Assembly: GCF_907164905.1 (NCBI RefSeq)
Contig: NZ_CAJRAF010000001.1
Span: forward strand, 717,001 to 781,000
From: Dyadobacter sp. CECT 9275
GTDB taxonomy: Bacteria > Bacteroidota > Bacteroidia > Cytophagales > Spirosomataceae
Length of the DNA stretch: 64,000 nucleotides
Direction: 5' to 3'
This document shows positions 36,730 to 46,345 of this stretch, piece after piece (position 1 is the stretch's first letter; each line of letters starts with the position of its first letter). The translations under genes were made by a program, and so were the position numbers. The notes beneath the pieces were generated by a model. It made no database searches. It was not told the origin of the DNA and was given only the letters and a program-made list of their open reading frames with translations.

Positions 36730-37644
36730 ATGGTTACTTCTGCCACGCTTCGTTCTTACTTGCATCTGCATTTTCTGGTATTGATCTGGGGTTTCACGGC
36801 TGTTGTCGGGCTGATGGTATCCGTCTCACCCATCGTGCTGGTATTCTACCGTACGTTCATCGCCGTTGCGGGGCTGGCCATTGTGATTTGGGTCAAAAGG
36901 AAATCTTTCAGCGTTTTCAACAATGCGGATCTTGGGAAAATGCTGTTGACAGGAATCATACTGGCGTCTCATTGGATCTTATTTTTTGCTTCCGCAAGGG
37001 TATCCACCGCCTCGGTATGCCTGGCCGGTATGGCTACTACTTCGTTGTGGACAAGCTTTATTGAGCCATTTGTAAATAAGAAGCCGGTAAAACCGCTGGA
37101 AGTTGCTTTGGGTATGATGGCTTTTGCCGGGTTATATGTGGTTTTTCGTTTTGAATTTAATCATGCTTTGGGGCTCGGTCTGGCATTGGCTTCTGCGTTG
37201 TTATGTGCCATTTTTACGGTTGTTAACAGCAGACTGGTGAAACGCTATGACGGTTTTGTGATTACTTTTTATGAAATGATAGGAGCAAGTATCTTCACGC
37301 TGGCCTTTGCTTTTGTGGCTCGGTGGCAGGCCTGGACGCCAGAGTCTCCCATTTGGCCAGCTGCTGCCGACTGGATCTGGATCTTGTTTCTGGCACTGGT
37401 TTGTACGGTTTATGCTGCTGCTATGTCGGTAGAGCTAATGAAGCAGTTTTCCGCATATCTCATTAACCTTACGATTAATCTGGAACCGGTTTATGGGATT
37501 GCCCTCGCCTTTTTCTTTTTTGGCGAAAAGGAACGCATGACCAGCGGATTTTACTTAGGTACCCTGTTAATTCTGATGGCGGTTTTGCTTTATCCGGTAC
37601 TGAGCCGCTGGCAGCCATCTGAAAAGAGCGTCAGCGGTTCATGA
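36730..37644 (+). CDS. EamA/DMT-family transporter
   Basis: A 304-residue protein with ten predicted membrane helices in two EamA repeats; the second repeat ends with LEPVYGIALAFFFFGEKE, the family hallmark. Such carriers export amino acids or small metabolites, or carry undefined substrates. It begins three bases after the LptF/G gene stop. Substrate unknown. Confidence 0.92.
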   Translation: MVTSATLRSYLHLHFLVLIWGFTAVVGLMVSVSPIVLVFYRTFIAVAGLAIVIWVKRKSFSVFNNADLGKMLLTGIILASHWILFFASARVSTASVCLAGMATTSLWTSFIEPFVNKKPVKPLEVALGMMAFAGLYVVFRFEFNHALGLGLALASALLCAIFTVVNSRLVKRYDGFVITFYEMIGASIFTLAFAFVARWQAWTPESPIWPAAADWIWILFLALVCTVYAAAMSVELMKQFSAYLINLTINLEPVYGIALAFFFFGEKERMTSGFYLGTLLILMAVLLYPVLSRWQPSEKSVSGS

Positions 37645-37788
37645 GTTTTCTTTTATGAAGGGCAGGAAATACCCATTCTCTGGTTACTATGTCCCGTTAA
37701 CTAAATATAAAGTACAATTCATTACATCTTAATTCCCGATCAATTAGCGATATCTGCTATTTTTGTCCGCTGAACCAACTATATTCTA

Positions 37789-38739
37789 ATGAATTCTCCG
37801 CGCCTACTATTGGTGATTCCGTGTTACAATGAGCAAGAAATTTTGCATTTGACTTATGCAGAGTTGTGCAGATATTATGCGGAAATAAAGGACAGAGGGC
37901 TTGTGGCACAGGATAGTAAGCTTTGTCTGGTGAATGACGGAAGCAGAGACAAAACCTGGGAAATTATAGAAGAATTGTGTGCAAAAGATGAAAATGTGAT
38001 CGGGGTGAAGTTGTCCAGAAATTTCGGGCACCAGAGTGCTATCATGGCCGGGCTAGAGAAAAATATGGATGATTTTGATTGCTTCATCACCATTGATGCA
38101 GATCTTCAGGACGATATTAACGCCATTACCGGTATGATTGAAAAATACAGGGAAGGCGCTCGGATCGTATACGGAGTGCGGTCCGACAGGCGTTCGGACA
38201 GCTGGTTCAAGCGGTTTACTGCCGAAGGCTTTTACACCATTATGCAAAAAATGGGCGTGCCCGTGGTTTTTAACCATGCAGATTTTAGGCTGATGGATAA
38301 ACGCGTGCTGCAGGAACTGGGTAATTTCAGGGAGATCAATTTATTCCTTCGGGGGGTCGTACCTCTGATAGGATTTAAAAACGAAAAGGTATTTTACAGC
38401 AGGCTGGAAAGGCAGGCTGGCGAATCCAAATACCCACTGAGTAAAATGCTGCTTTTTGCATGGAACGGCATCACGTCGTTTTCTACCTTTCCCATGCGGC
38501 TTGTATTGTATTTTGGTTTTTTTAATTTTTTTGTGGCCATGTTGATCGTGGGCTACATTCTCTTTTCTTACCTTGTGGGTTACACCGTCCCCGGCTGGAC
38601 TTCCACCATGTTGCCGATCACCTTTTTCAGCGGTTCCAATATGATGGCACTAGGGCTGATAGGGGAATATATTGGTAAAATATACGAGGAGGTGAAAGGT
38701 CGCCCCCGCTACATTATTGAAAAAGTAGTAAATGAATAA
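37789..38739 (+). CDS. GT2 polyprenyl-phosphate glycosyltransferase (GtrB/DPM1-like)
   Basis: A 316-residue GT2 enzyme: nucleotide-binding start LVIPCYNEQEIL, metal motif ITIDADLQDD near residue 103, the R-x-D-R-R-S-D-S-W-F-K-R loop, then two C-terminal membrane helices (about 235-300). Enzymes of this kind transfer a sugar from a nucleotide sugar to undecaprenyl phosphate on the cytoplasmic face, for later use by GT-C enzymes. Its end overlaps the start of the next membrane gene by eight bases, typical of a GtrB plus GT-C pair. A similar GT2 is at 41927. Confidence 0.93.
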   Translation: MNSPRLLLVIPCYNEQEILHLTYAELCRYYAEIKDRGLVAQDSKLCLVNDGSRDKTWEIIEELCAKDENVIGVKLSRNFGHQSAIMAGLEKNMDDFDCFITIDADLQDDINAITGMIEKYREGARIVYGVRSDRRSDSWFKRFTAEGFYTIMQKMGVPVVFNHADFRLMDKRVLQELGNFREINLFLRGVVPLIGFKNEKVFYSRLERQAGESKYPLSKMLLFAWNGITSFSTFPMRLVLYFGFFNFFVAMLIVGYILFSYLVGYTVPGWTSTMLPITFFSGSNMMALGLIGEYIGKIYEEVKGRPRYIIEKVVNE

Positions 38740-40144
38740 GCTCTATAAAAAATACAGAATTTTCGGTAACTGGCTTAATATCATGTTTATGGTGAGTGTG
38801 CTCGCTCCTTTGCTGGTACTGGCCGTGTACAATCATCCGTCCATCGCAGACGATTACTGTTACATTGATACTGTTTTCAAGTACAGCTGGTTTGAAGCGA
38901 TGAATTTTTACTATTCGGGCTGGACGGGACGGTATTTCGGTATTTTTCTGAATCACTCCAATCCGCTTCTTTTTCATTCCGTCATCGGTTTCAAAGTACT
39001 GCCGTTTATCCTGATCCTGGGATTGATCTTTTCACTTTACAGCCTTTTCAGGCACCTGACGCCCACTTTGTCGCGGCTGGCGCATCTGGGTTTTGCGGGC
39101 GTGGTGTTTTTTCTCTATCTGATCAAAATGGCCAGTATAGTAGAAGCTTTTTACTGGATGGCTGCTTTTGTAACTTACACGGTACCTAATACTTTCACCC
39201 TTTTCTGGATTGTACTGGTACTTCGCTGGTACAGGCAGGATACGCAGCCTGCGAAAACGCTAGTCGGCGTACTGGCTGGGTTTCTGATATTCGCTATTAT
39301 CGGAAGTTCGGAAACCAATTTACTGGTCATTATGCTCCTTATTGCCGCTTGGTGGTTTTACAGGCTGGTATTTCAGCGCAAAGTGGATGGTTTTATGATT
39401 GCCATGATGGCCACGGCACTCATTTCCTGCTATTTGTATTTCAGTTCGCCCGGTAACCAGGCACGCTTGGGGGGAAATCCGTTGGGAGGGAATGTGATGT
39501 TTTCATTGATTTCTTCATTTAAGAAATTCGGAGAGCTTGCCTACGACTGGGTACTGAAGAGCCCTTTGCTTTTCTTTACCATTTTGTGGCTTGTTATACT
39601 TTCCCGGTTGTCAAAAGGTGCCAGGACCTACTTTTCCATTCCGGCTTGGTTTGCATTTCTGCTTTTCGTCGGGGTGGTAACCGCGCAGTTGTTTCCTTCG
39701 TATTATGGCGTAGGCATCGAGCCCACGCCACGGGTTGTGAACTGTGTTTACTTTTTCTTTCTAATCGGCTGGTTTTATGTGGCAGGGGTAATCTTCCATA
39801 ATTTTAACCTGAGCGAAACCGGGATTTTTGACATCTCCAAGACCCGCTACGCGGTCATTTATTTTATTACGATATTATCAGTGATCCTATCGTTTTACAG
39901 AAGTAATAACGTACGGATCATGTATACGGATATTCTTACCGGCAGGGCTGCCGCGTTTGATAAGGAGAATTACGAGCGTTACGCCCTCCTTAAAAATTCA
40001 AAAGAGAAAGTGGTTTATTTGCCAGCTCTTAAAATTCGTCCATCCTCCCTTTTTGTGGATGATATTACCCCGGACAACAAGCATTGGTGGAATAAATGCC
40101 TGGCCGGGTATTATGGCAAAGAGGCAGTATACTTAGCTGAATAA
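38732..40144 (+). CDS. polytopic membrane protein, GT-C glycosyltransferase-like
   Basis: A 470-residue protein with about ten to twelve membrane helices. The first outer loop has an acidic pair (SIADDYCYID), a position where GT-C sugar transferases carry catalytic Asp residues. A soluble tail follows the last helix. I would place it with DUF6056-like proteins. Its start overlaps the GT2 gene by eight bases, so it probably uses the lipid-linked sugar made by that enzyme to modify a surface glycan. Function inferred. Confidence 0.65.
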   Translation: MNKLYKKYRIFGNWLNIMFMVSVLAPLLVLAVYNHPSIADDYCYIDTVFKYSWFEAMNFYYSGWTGRYFGIFLNHSNPLLFHSVIGFKVLPFILILGLIFSLYSLFRHLTPTLSRLAHLGFAGVVFFLYLIKMASIVEAFYWMAAFVTYTVPNTFTLFWIVLVLRWYRQDTQPAKTLVGVLAGFLIFAIIGSSETNLLVIMLLIAAWWFYRLVFQRKVDGFMIAMMATALISCYLYFSSPGNQARLGGNPLGGNVMFSLISSFKKFGELAYDWVLKSPLLFFTILWLVILSRLSKGARTYFSIPAWFAFLLFVGVVTAQLFPSYYGVGIEPTPRVVNCVYFFFLIGWFYVAGVIFHNFNLSETGIFDISKTRYAVIYFITILSVILSFYRSNNVRIMYTDILTGRAAAFDKENYERYALLKNSKEKVVYLPALKIRPSSLFVDDITPDNKHWWNKCLAGYYGKEAVYLAE

Positions 40145-40148
40145 CAAA

Positions 40149-41852
40149 GTGGCATATAATAAGAAACAAATTGTAGGGTACCTGTCCGGGCTGCCGGTAA
40201 TTCTATGGATCATTGTAATCCTGGCTTATTCAGTTAACGTACCATGGTATGATGATTTCGATCCATTCCCTGACTTTCTTCGTCAATGGATAAGTAGTGC
40301 TACGCTTACTGATAAGATTCTGCTTTTAATACGGCCTAATAATGAACATCGGATGGTGATTGGTAAACTTGTCACACTGATTTACTTCTGGCTGACAGGG
40401 AAACTCAATTTCACTTTTCTCCATATTGCCGGAGCTTGCTTTACAATGGGCACCCTTTATCTTTTCTGGTTATCTTTTAAAGAAAGTAAGATCAACTGGT
40501 GGTACTTTTTGCCAATCGTATTCCTGTTTTTTCAATTGCAGTATTATCTGGTATATCTCTGGGCAATTTGTAGTCTTCAGCATCAGCCAGTGGTTTTTTT
40601 TCTTTGTTTGTCCATGTTTTTTTTATCCAGAGGGCGTTTTGGCTGGGCGGTTGTGGCAGCTTTTCTTGCCAACTATTCCATGAGCAACGGAATCTTTGTA
40701 TGGGCAGCGGGCGGGGCGGTTTTATTTCTGCGGTCGGATTATAAAAAACTTCTGATTTGGTGCATTGTAGGAGCGGTTGCTATCGGGTTATATTTTTACG
40801 GACTAACCACCATGGGAAATGAGGAGAGTATTGAATATCTCAAAAAATACCCTGAATTATCCGTATTGGGTTTTTTTGCTTTTTTAGGAGGCTTGTTTGA
40901 TTTAGTACCGGAAAGAAAGATAGAGATTCGCACCGCCCTGCCTATCGTGATGGGTTTGCTGCTAATGATTTGGGTTGTGAAGTGGCTATGGTTCTTTATG
41001 AAGGATTGGGTGGATCATAATTTAAAAATGAAATTACATGTTGCGAAAATTTATGATCGGGATCCTGGAAATAAGGTATCTCGATTAAGCTGGTTTTTGC
41101 TGGGAGTAATGATTTTCCTACTAATCAATGCGCTTATCATTGGTCTGCTGAGGCCAAGATTTGGTTTTTTTGTGATGGTGGTAAGTAACTATAAATTATA
41201 TCCCGCCTTATTTCTGATTGTTACTTACCTTGCTTATATTTCTTATCAGCCTGACCAGCACAAGCGGCAAATCATGTTGTTGATGGCAACGGCATTAAGT
41301 ATTTTTATTTGGGCTATTTCACTGTACAGTTATCTACCAATTATCTCAGAAAGAAGCAAATATCTTAAAGTGAACGGATGGAACCAGGCACACCATGCAT
41401 TTGGACTCGGGCATGTTCCATTTTCGGCAGGTGCTAAATATGTAGATACCGTAATGCAGGAAATGGTTAACAACGGAATTTATGAATATCCCGAAGAGAT
41501 AAACTATATACCCAGGATCATTGAAAAACTTCAAGAGCCTGTTCGTTCAGATATACGGGCAAGTGTAATGATGAATCCGGATAACGTCTCAATCACAGAA
41601 CCGCTGTCGCATTTGTCACTTGGAAGGTGGGATGGTACTTACGCGTTTCTTAGAAGTGAGAAGAAACTTTATTTATACAAAATGGCCCAACAAAAATACA
41701 ACGGGCGAAATCTGTTAAAATCATACGACAAAGGTACTTATGTCCAAATTCCTCTTTCCTCGGTTGAGCCAGGAAATTATGAGGCCGGGATTTTAAAGAT
41801 TGGCGGGGATGATTTTGACGGTGGGATTATTAAAAACATTACAATCCATTAA
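40149..41852 (+). CDS. polytopic membrane protein, GT-C-like, AT-rich
   Basis: A 567-residue membrane protein, GTG start at 40149 (the upstream gene stops at 40144). About ten helices; the first outer loop has an acidic cluster (YDDFDPFPD) like the preceding gene, and a C-terminal soluble region of about 150 residues. It matches no family I can name with certainty. Base composition is visibly more A/T-rich than in its neighbours, for example around 40590-40630, suggesting separate origin. Position between two GT2 genes suggests it transfers or polymerises a glycan. Confidence 0.6.
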   Translation: MAYNKKQIVGYLSGLPVILWIIVILAYSVNVPWYDDFDPFPDFLRQWISSATLTDKILLLIRPNNEHRMVIGKLVTLIYFWLTGKLNFTFLHIAGACFTMGTLYLFWLSFKESKINWWYFLPIVFLFFQLQYYLVYLWAICSLQHQPVVFFLCLSMFFLSRGRFGWAVVAAFLANYSMSNGIFVWAAGGAVLFLRSDYKKLLIWCIVGAVAIGLYFYGLTTMGNEESIEYLKKYPELSVLGFFAFLGGLFDLVPERKIEIRTALPIVMGLLLMIWVVKWLWFFMKDWVDHNLKMKLHVAKIYDRDPGNKVSRLSWFLLGVMIFLLINALIIGLLRPRFGFFVMVVSNYKLYPALFLIVTYLAYISYQPDQHKRQIMLLMATALSIFIWAISLYSYLPIISERSKYLKVNGWNQAHHAFGLGHVPFSAGAKYVDTVMQEMVNNGIYEYPEEINYIPRIIEKLQEPVRSDIRASVMMNPDNVSITEPLSHLSLGRWDGTYAFLRSEKKLYLYKMAQQKYNGRNLLKSYDKGTYVQIPLSSVEPGNYEAGILKIGGDDFDGGIIKNITIH

Positions 41853-41926
41853 ATAAAATCATTTTTAGATAGTTGGCCGAAAGGCGTATTTTTACCGCAA
41901 CTGTCTGATATTAAAAATACAAAGCA

Positions 41927-42871
41927 TTGGAAATTCCTCAAATATCAATAGTTGCACCATTATACAACGAGTCTGAATCGTTCACTCATCTTGTGCAGCG
42001 TCTTAATGCTCTGATGGATTCCATTTCACTGTTTGTTGAAGTCGTGTTGATCGATGATGGAAGCAGGGACGATACCGCACTGCGGATCCGCCAGCTGGCA
42101 CTCACGGATAACAGGTATCATGGCGTTTTCCTTTCCCGCAATCATGGGCATCAGCTTGCATTAACGGCGGGTATAGCCGCCGCACGGGGAAGTGAGGCAT
42201 TGTTTATCATTGACGGTGACTTGCAGGACCCGCCCGAACTGCTCCCCGAGTTCTACAAATTATACAAGGAAGGCAACGATGTGGTATATGCTGTCAGAAG
42301 AAAACGGAAGGAAGGATTTATCAAGCGGATGGGCTATCATCTTTTCTATCGTTTACTGAGCGTTATTTCTTATGTTGATATCCCGCTCGACAGCGGGGAT
42401 TTTGCCCTCATCAGCCGCAGAGTGGCGGATGTAATGAATAAAATGCCGGAGGAAAGCAGGTACCTCAGGGGAATGCGTTCCTGGATCGGCTTCAGGCAGA
42501 TAGGCTTTGAATACGAAAGAAGTTCCAGGGTGGCAGGGGAGTCTAAGTACAGTTTTAAGCAACTTTTCAGACTGGCTTATAACGGCATCTTCAACTTTAG
42601 TGAGTTTCCAATCAAATTTATGAGCAGGACAGGAGTAGCCGCAATCCTTATCTCTCTGGTCTATTTCGTCATAGTGGTGGTAAAAAAACTATTCTTTGCA
42701 CATGTCATCGAAGGGTTTACTTCATTGCTCTTTGTGATCATACTCTTCAGTGGCGTACAGCTTCTGGCGCTGGGGATCATCGGAGAATATGTTTTAAGGA
42801 TCTTTTTTCAGTCTAAGAACCGGCCTCTTTATATTATTAAGGAGGAAATAGTAAATCGAGAGTATATTTGA
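41927..42871 (+). CDS. GT2 polyprenyl-phosphate glycosyltransferase (second copy)
   Basis: A 314-residue GT2 with ISIVAPLYNESESF, metal motif IIDGDLQDPPEL, an Arg/Lys loop (RRKRKEGFIKRMGY) and two C-terminal membrane helices. It is related in layout to the enzyme at 37789 but the two differ widely in sequence, so they are not a recent duplication. The start is a TTG at 41927; I see no in-frame ATG before the conserved first strand. The MBOAT gene begins four bases after its stop. Confidence 0.92.
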   Translation: MEIPQISIVAPLYNESESFTHLVQRLNALMDSISLFVEVVLIDDGSRDDTALRIRQLALTDNRYHGVFLSRNHGHQLALTAGIAAARGSEALFIIDGDLQDPPELLPEFYKLYKEGNDVVYAVRRKRKEGFIKRMGYHLFYRLLSVISYVDIPLDSGDFALISRRVADVMNKMPEESRYLRGMRSWIGFRQIGFEYERSSRVAGESKYSFKQLFRLAYNGIFNFSEFPIKFMSRTGVAAILISLVYFVIVVVKKLFFAHVIEGFTSLLFVIILFSGVQLLALGIIGEYVLRIFFQSKNRPLYIIKEEIVNREYI

Positions 42872-42875
42872 TCCG

Positions 42876-44345
42876 ATGCATTTTCATTCCATACAGTTTA
42901 TAATTTTTTTCATTGTAGTTACGCTGGCTTATTTCAGCCTGTCGTGGCGTGGCCGCTGGATGCTGCTTCTGGCAACCAGCTGTTATTTTTATATGGTATT
43001 CAAGCCGGTATTTATTCTGATACTGTTTGGTACCATCATTATTGACTATTACGCCGGAATCTGGATTGCGAAAACACAGGATCAAAAGCGAAAAAAACTT
43101 TTATTGATTGTCAGCCTCATCTCCAATATAGGTATTCTGGCCTTCTTCAAATATTACGATTTCCTGGGAGACTCCGTTAACGGTTTGTTAAACTCTGCGG
43201 GCATTCGATCCGTCGTTCCGCCACTAGCGGGGCTCATTCCGCACCAGATAGCCGACTGGATGGTTAATGGTGCGGGTAAAGTTATTCTTCCCATCGGGTT
43301 GTCATTCCATACCTTTCAGGCCATGAGTTATACCATTGAGGTATATCGGGGTAACCAGCAGCCCGAAAGGCATTTTGGTATTTACGCACTCTATGTGATG
43401 TTTTACCCGCAGCTCGTGGCCGGGCCGATTGAGCGCCCGCAGAACATGTTGTTTCAGTACCACAGTTTTTTTCACTATGATTTTGAAAATGTAAAGGCGG
43501 GATTGATACAAATGGCTTTCGGGCTTTTTAAGAAAGTGGTCATAGCTGACCGGCTCGCCGAAGTGGTCAATTATGCTTACAACGATCCATCCCATCAGAA
43601 TGGAATTACCCTGCTGGTGGCCACAGTTTTTTTTGCATTTCAGATCTACTGCGATTTTTCAGGCTACTCGGATATCGCCATTGGCGCGGCGCGTGTGATG
43701 GGTTTTACACTGATGGACAATTTCCGGACACCCTACGGATCTAAATCAGTATCTGAATTCTGGGGACGCTGGCATATCTCCCTGTCCTCCTGGTTTAGGG
43801 ATTACCTCTATATTCCCCTTGGAGGAAACCGAAAGGGGGAGTATAGGAAGTATATGAACCAGTTTATCGTTTTTCTGGTCAGCGGATTGTGGCATGGGGC
43901 AAGCTGGAATTATGTGATCTGGGGAGGCCTTCATGGCACTTACCAGGTAACGGCCTCATTACGTGATAAATGGTTAAAAAAGGCAGGGATAGAAATACCT
44001 CAAAACGCTTTTATCAGGTATTTCAATATGGTTGTAACCTTTATACTGGTGACCATTGCCTGGGTTTTTTTCAGAAACGACCAGGCACCTGTTCATCGTT
44101 CTTTTTCTATTTTACATAAAATTGCGACTTTGTCCTGGAGAGAGCCGCTTTATTCTCCCTACAATGCGGTAGAAATGTGGTTTTGTGTTTTCCTGATCTT
44201 CTTTCTCCTCGTCAAGGAAAAATATTATGAGAGGATACCCTCTGAGAACTCAAAATTGTTTTACATCCTCTTGCCCCTGATACTCTTTCTTACGTATTTT
44301 CTGGGGGTTGTTACTGAAAATCAATTCATCTATTTTCAGTTCTGA
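42876..44345 (+). CDS. MBOAT-family O-acyltransferase (AlgI/DltB-like)
   Basis: A 489-residue protein with about eleven membrane helices. AlgI-type motifs are visible: ILPIGLSFHTFQAMSY, YPQLVAGPIERPQN, and the catalytic His region in VSGLWHGASWNYVIWGG. Such enzymes transfer acyl groups from the cytoplasm to a surface or exported glycan, often with a DltD/AlgJ/AlgX-type partner, which is not seen here. It ends the glycan cluster. Confidence 0.92.
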   Translation: MHFHSIQFIIFFIVVTLAYFSLSWRGRWMLLLATSCYFYMVFKPVFILILFGTIIIDYYAGIWIAKTQDQKRKKLLLIVSLISNIGILAFFKYYDFLGDSVNGLLNSAGIRSVVPPLAGLIPHQIADWMVNGAGKVILPIGLSFHTFQAMSYTIEVYRGNQQPERHFGIYALYVMFYPQLVAGPIERPQNMLFQYHSFFHYDFENVKAGLIQMAFGLFKKVVIADRLAEVVNYAYNDPSHQNGITLLVATVFFAFQIYCDFSGYSDIAIGAARVMGFTLMDNFRTPYGSKSVSEFWGRWHISLSSWFRDYLYIPLGGNRKGEYRKYMNQFIVFLVSGLWHGASWNYVIWGGLHGTYQVTASLRDKWLKKAGIEIPQNAFIRYFNMVVTFILVTIAWVFFRNDQAPVHRSFSILHKIATLSWREPLYSPYNAVEMWFCVFLIFFLLVKEKYYERIPSENSKLFYILLPLILFLTYFLGVVTENQFIYFQF

Positions 44346-44445
44346 ATTATGGCCTGAGGCCTTAAACATTTGTTCCTGATTTTTTGTTACTAAAAACACG
44401 AAAGCTGAATATCTTTCGGGTCGAATTAATTATCCTGAATTAAAT

Positions 44446-44826
44446 ATGTACGAAGTTACGTCTGACAACCGGTTAAGAAGTCTTATTGTTGTGGGTGACC
44501 GGGTGCTGATCCGCCCCAAAAGCCCCAATGACCGAACCCACAGTGGGTTATACCTGCCCCCTACGGTCACAGAAAAAGAGCAGGTACAAAGTGGCTATGT
44601 GATCAAAGTAGGGCCGGGTTTTCCCATTCCGTCCGCAGCGGAAGATGAGCCTTGGAAAGAATCGGAGGAAAAAATAAAATATATGCCCTTACAAGCCAAG
44701 GAGGGAGATCTGGCCATTTACATTCAAAGAAACGCCATTGATCTTGAATACGATCAGGTGAAATATGTGATTGTTCCGCAGAGTTCAATCCTGATGCTCG
44801 ACAGATCAGAAGATCTATTCGAGTAA
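44446..44826 (+). CDS. GroES-like co-chaperone family protein
   Basis: A 126-residue protein with the Cpn10 pattern: VVGDRVLIRPKSPNDRTHSG, a mobile-loop region (THSGLYLPPTVTEKEQ), GYVIKVGPG and a C-terminal strand SSILMLD. It is longer than the usual 95 residues; the extra part is an acidic insert near 60-85. No groEL lies beside it. It probably acts as an extra, specialised co-chaperonin or a GroES-fold protein. Family placement is good, partnership with GroEL unproven. Confidence 0.82.
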   Translation: MYEVTSDNRLRSLIVVGDRVLIRPKSPNDRTHSGLYLPPTVTEKEQVQSGYVIKVGPGFPIPSAAEDEPWKESEEKIKYMPLQAKEGDLAIYIQRNAIDLEYDQVKYVIVPQSSILMLDRSEDLFE

Positions 44827-44869
44827 TTACTCATTTCGTTAGAGGATCACTAACCAAAACTTTAAATAT

Positions 44870-45892
44870 ATGAAATACAAGTTTTTGGGTAACACAGGGG
44901 TTTTGGTATCGGAGCTGTGTTTGGGTACCATGACTTTCGGAGGAAACGGGTACTGGGAAGCCATTGGCAAATTACAACAGGAAGAAGGAACAACCCTTGT
45001 TAAAACCGCTCTGGATAAGGGCATCAACTTTTTTGATACCGCCAATGTGTATTCTTATGGCAAATCAGAAGAGATCCTGGGGCAGTCCTTTAAGGATCTC
45101 GGGATAAAACGCAGTGAAGTGGTGATTGCCACCAAAGCCAGGGGAAGAATGGCTCCGGGCGTAAACCAGATAGGGTTGTCCCGGCTCCACATCATGGATT
45201 CAGTGGAAGAAAGTCTGAAAAGGCTGGGGACCGATCACATCGATATTTTTTATATCCATGGGGTGGATGCTTACACGTCCCTGGAAGAAACGATGCGCGG
45301 GCTGGAAGATATTGTGCGGTCCGGAAAGGTAAGATACTTAGGTGTAAGTAATCTCGGCGCCTGGCAGATCATGAAGGCCAATGGGATTGCAGAGAAGAAC
45401 GGCTGGACAAAATTTGTTGCCTGCCAGCATTATTATTCCATTGCCGGACGTGATATTGAACGTGAACTTGTTCCGATGATGGAAGATCAGCATCTGGCAC
45501 TTATGCCCTGGAGCCCGCTGGCGGGTGGATTTCTTTCAGGAAAGTTTACCCGAAATAACGAGACTTCCGGTGATAACCGTCGTGATGTATTCGATTTTCC
45601 ACCGGTTGACAAGGAAAAGGCCTATGATATCATTGAGGTGATTCAGCCGATTGCGGAGGCACATGGTGCGTCTGTCGCAAGAATAGCACTTGCGTGGGTA
45701 TTACACCAAAAACCCGTGACGAGTTTAATAATCGGCGCTAAAAAGCCTGAACAGCTTGCAGATAATATTGCGGCCACAGAAGTGGTGCTAACAGCAGAGG
45801 AACTTGAAAAGCTGGATCAGATCAGTGCTTTGCAAGTGGAATATCCTTCCTGGATGTTTGCACGGCAGGGACGGGACAGAATACCGGAATGA
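44870..45892 (+). CDS. aldo/keto reductase
   Basis: A 340-residue TIM-barrel reductase. The catalytic tetrad is visible as Asp and Tyr in FFDTANVYSYGKSE, Lys in VVIATKARG and His in DIFYIHGVD. The NADPH-binding end has SLIIGAKKPEQLADN. It most resembles the YajO/IolS-type general AKRs and could reduce sugar or xenobiotic carbonyls. It stands alone, 43 bases after the GroES-like gene. Confidence 0.93.
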   Translation: MKYKFLGNTGVLVSELCLGTMTFGGNGYWEAIGKLQQEEGTTLVKTALDKGINFFDTANVYSYGKSEEILGQSFKDLGIKRSEVVIATKARGRMAPGVNQIGLSRLHIMDSVEESLKRLGTDHIDIFYIHGVDAYTSLEETMRGLEDIVRSGKVRYLGVSNLGAWQIMKANGIAEKNGWTKFVACQHYYSIAGRDIERELVPMMEDQHLALMPWSPLAGGFLSGKFTRNNETSGDNRRDVFDFPPVDKEKAYDIIEVIQPIAEAHGASVARIALAWVLHQKPVTSLIIGAKKPEQLADNIAATEVVLTAEELEKLDQISALQVEYPSWMFARQGRDRIPE

Positions 45893-45906
45893 TATTTTTA
45901 GGAACA

Positions 45907-45937
45907 AAGGGGATATGGACTTTGGCTATATCCCCTT
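45907..45937. terminator. possible terminator between convergent genes
   Basis: Perfect 10-pair stem AAGGGGATAT/ATATCCCCTT with an 11-base loop between the aldo/keto reductase and DUF2752 genes. No strong T run on either side, so moderate confidence. Confidence 0.5.
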
Positions 45938-45967
45938 CGTATTATACCCGGATAGCCCGCCGGAATA

Positions 45968-46345
45968 TTATAGTATATTTCTTAAAACAGTAAAAATCAG
46001 GGTTGTTCCGGCAGCCAGAAATCTGACTTCAGTTCTTTTGAGCCATAGGTATATGGTCGCCTTCCCCGCCAGTTCCGAAAACAAAATTATTGCGGATAGT
46101 GGTAATACGATAAATATCAAGGCATTAAGATGAAACGCGGCGGTAAAGTTTCCGTGCAGAACCTGATGAAATGCCCGTTGCCCGCCGCACCCCCAGCATA
46201 ACCACCCTGTGCTGTGGTGCACAAAGCAGGGTGGGCCAATGGGATAAACCGCAGGATCCAGCTGGTGGTAAACAAAAACCGCCGATAAGGAAAAAATAAC
46301 CATTACGACGGTTTTGAGCGGGGGTCTGGAATTACTTGATAACAT
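45968..46345 (-). CDS. DUF2752 membrane protein
   Basis: A 125-residue protein with about three membrane segments and the DUF2752 core: a first Cys (PPCFVHHSTG), then WLCWGCGGQRAFHQVLHGN. The spaced cysteines and the conserved GxxRA motif define the family. Its start overlaps the end of the RDD gene by 14 bases. The biochemical role of the family is unknown; a cysteine-based site is possible. Confidence 0.85.
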   Translation of the reverse strand: MLSSNSRPPLKTVVMVIFSLSAVFVYHQLDPAVYPIGPPCFVHHSTGWLCWGCGGQRAFHQVLHGNFTAAFHLNALIFIVLPLSAIILFSELAGKATIYLWLKRTEVRFLAAGTTLIFTVLRNIL

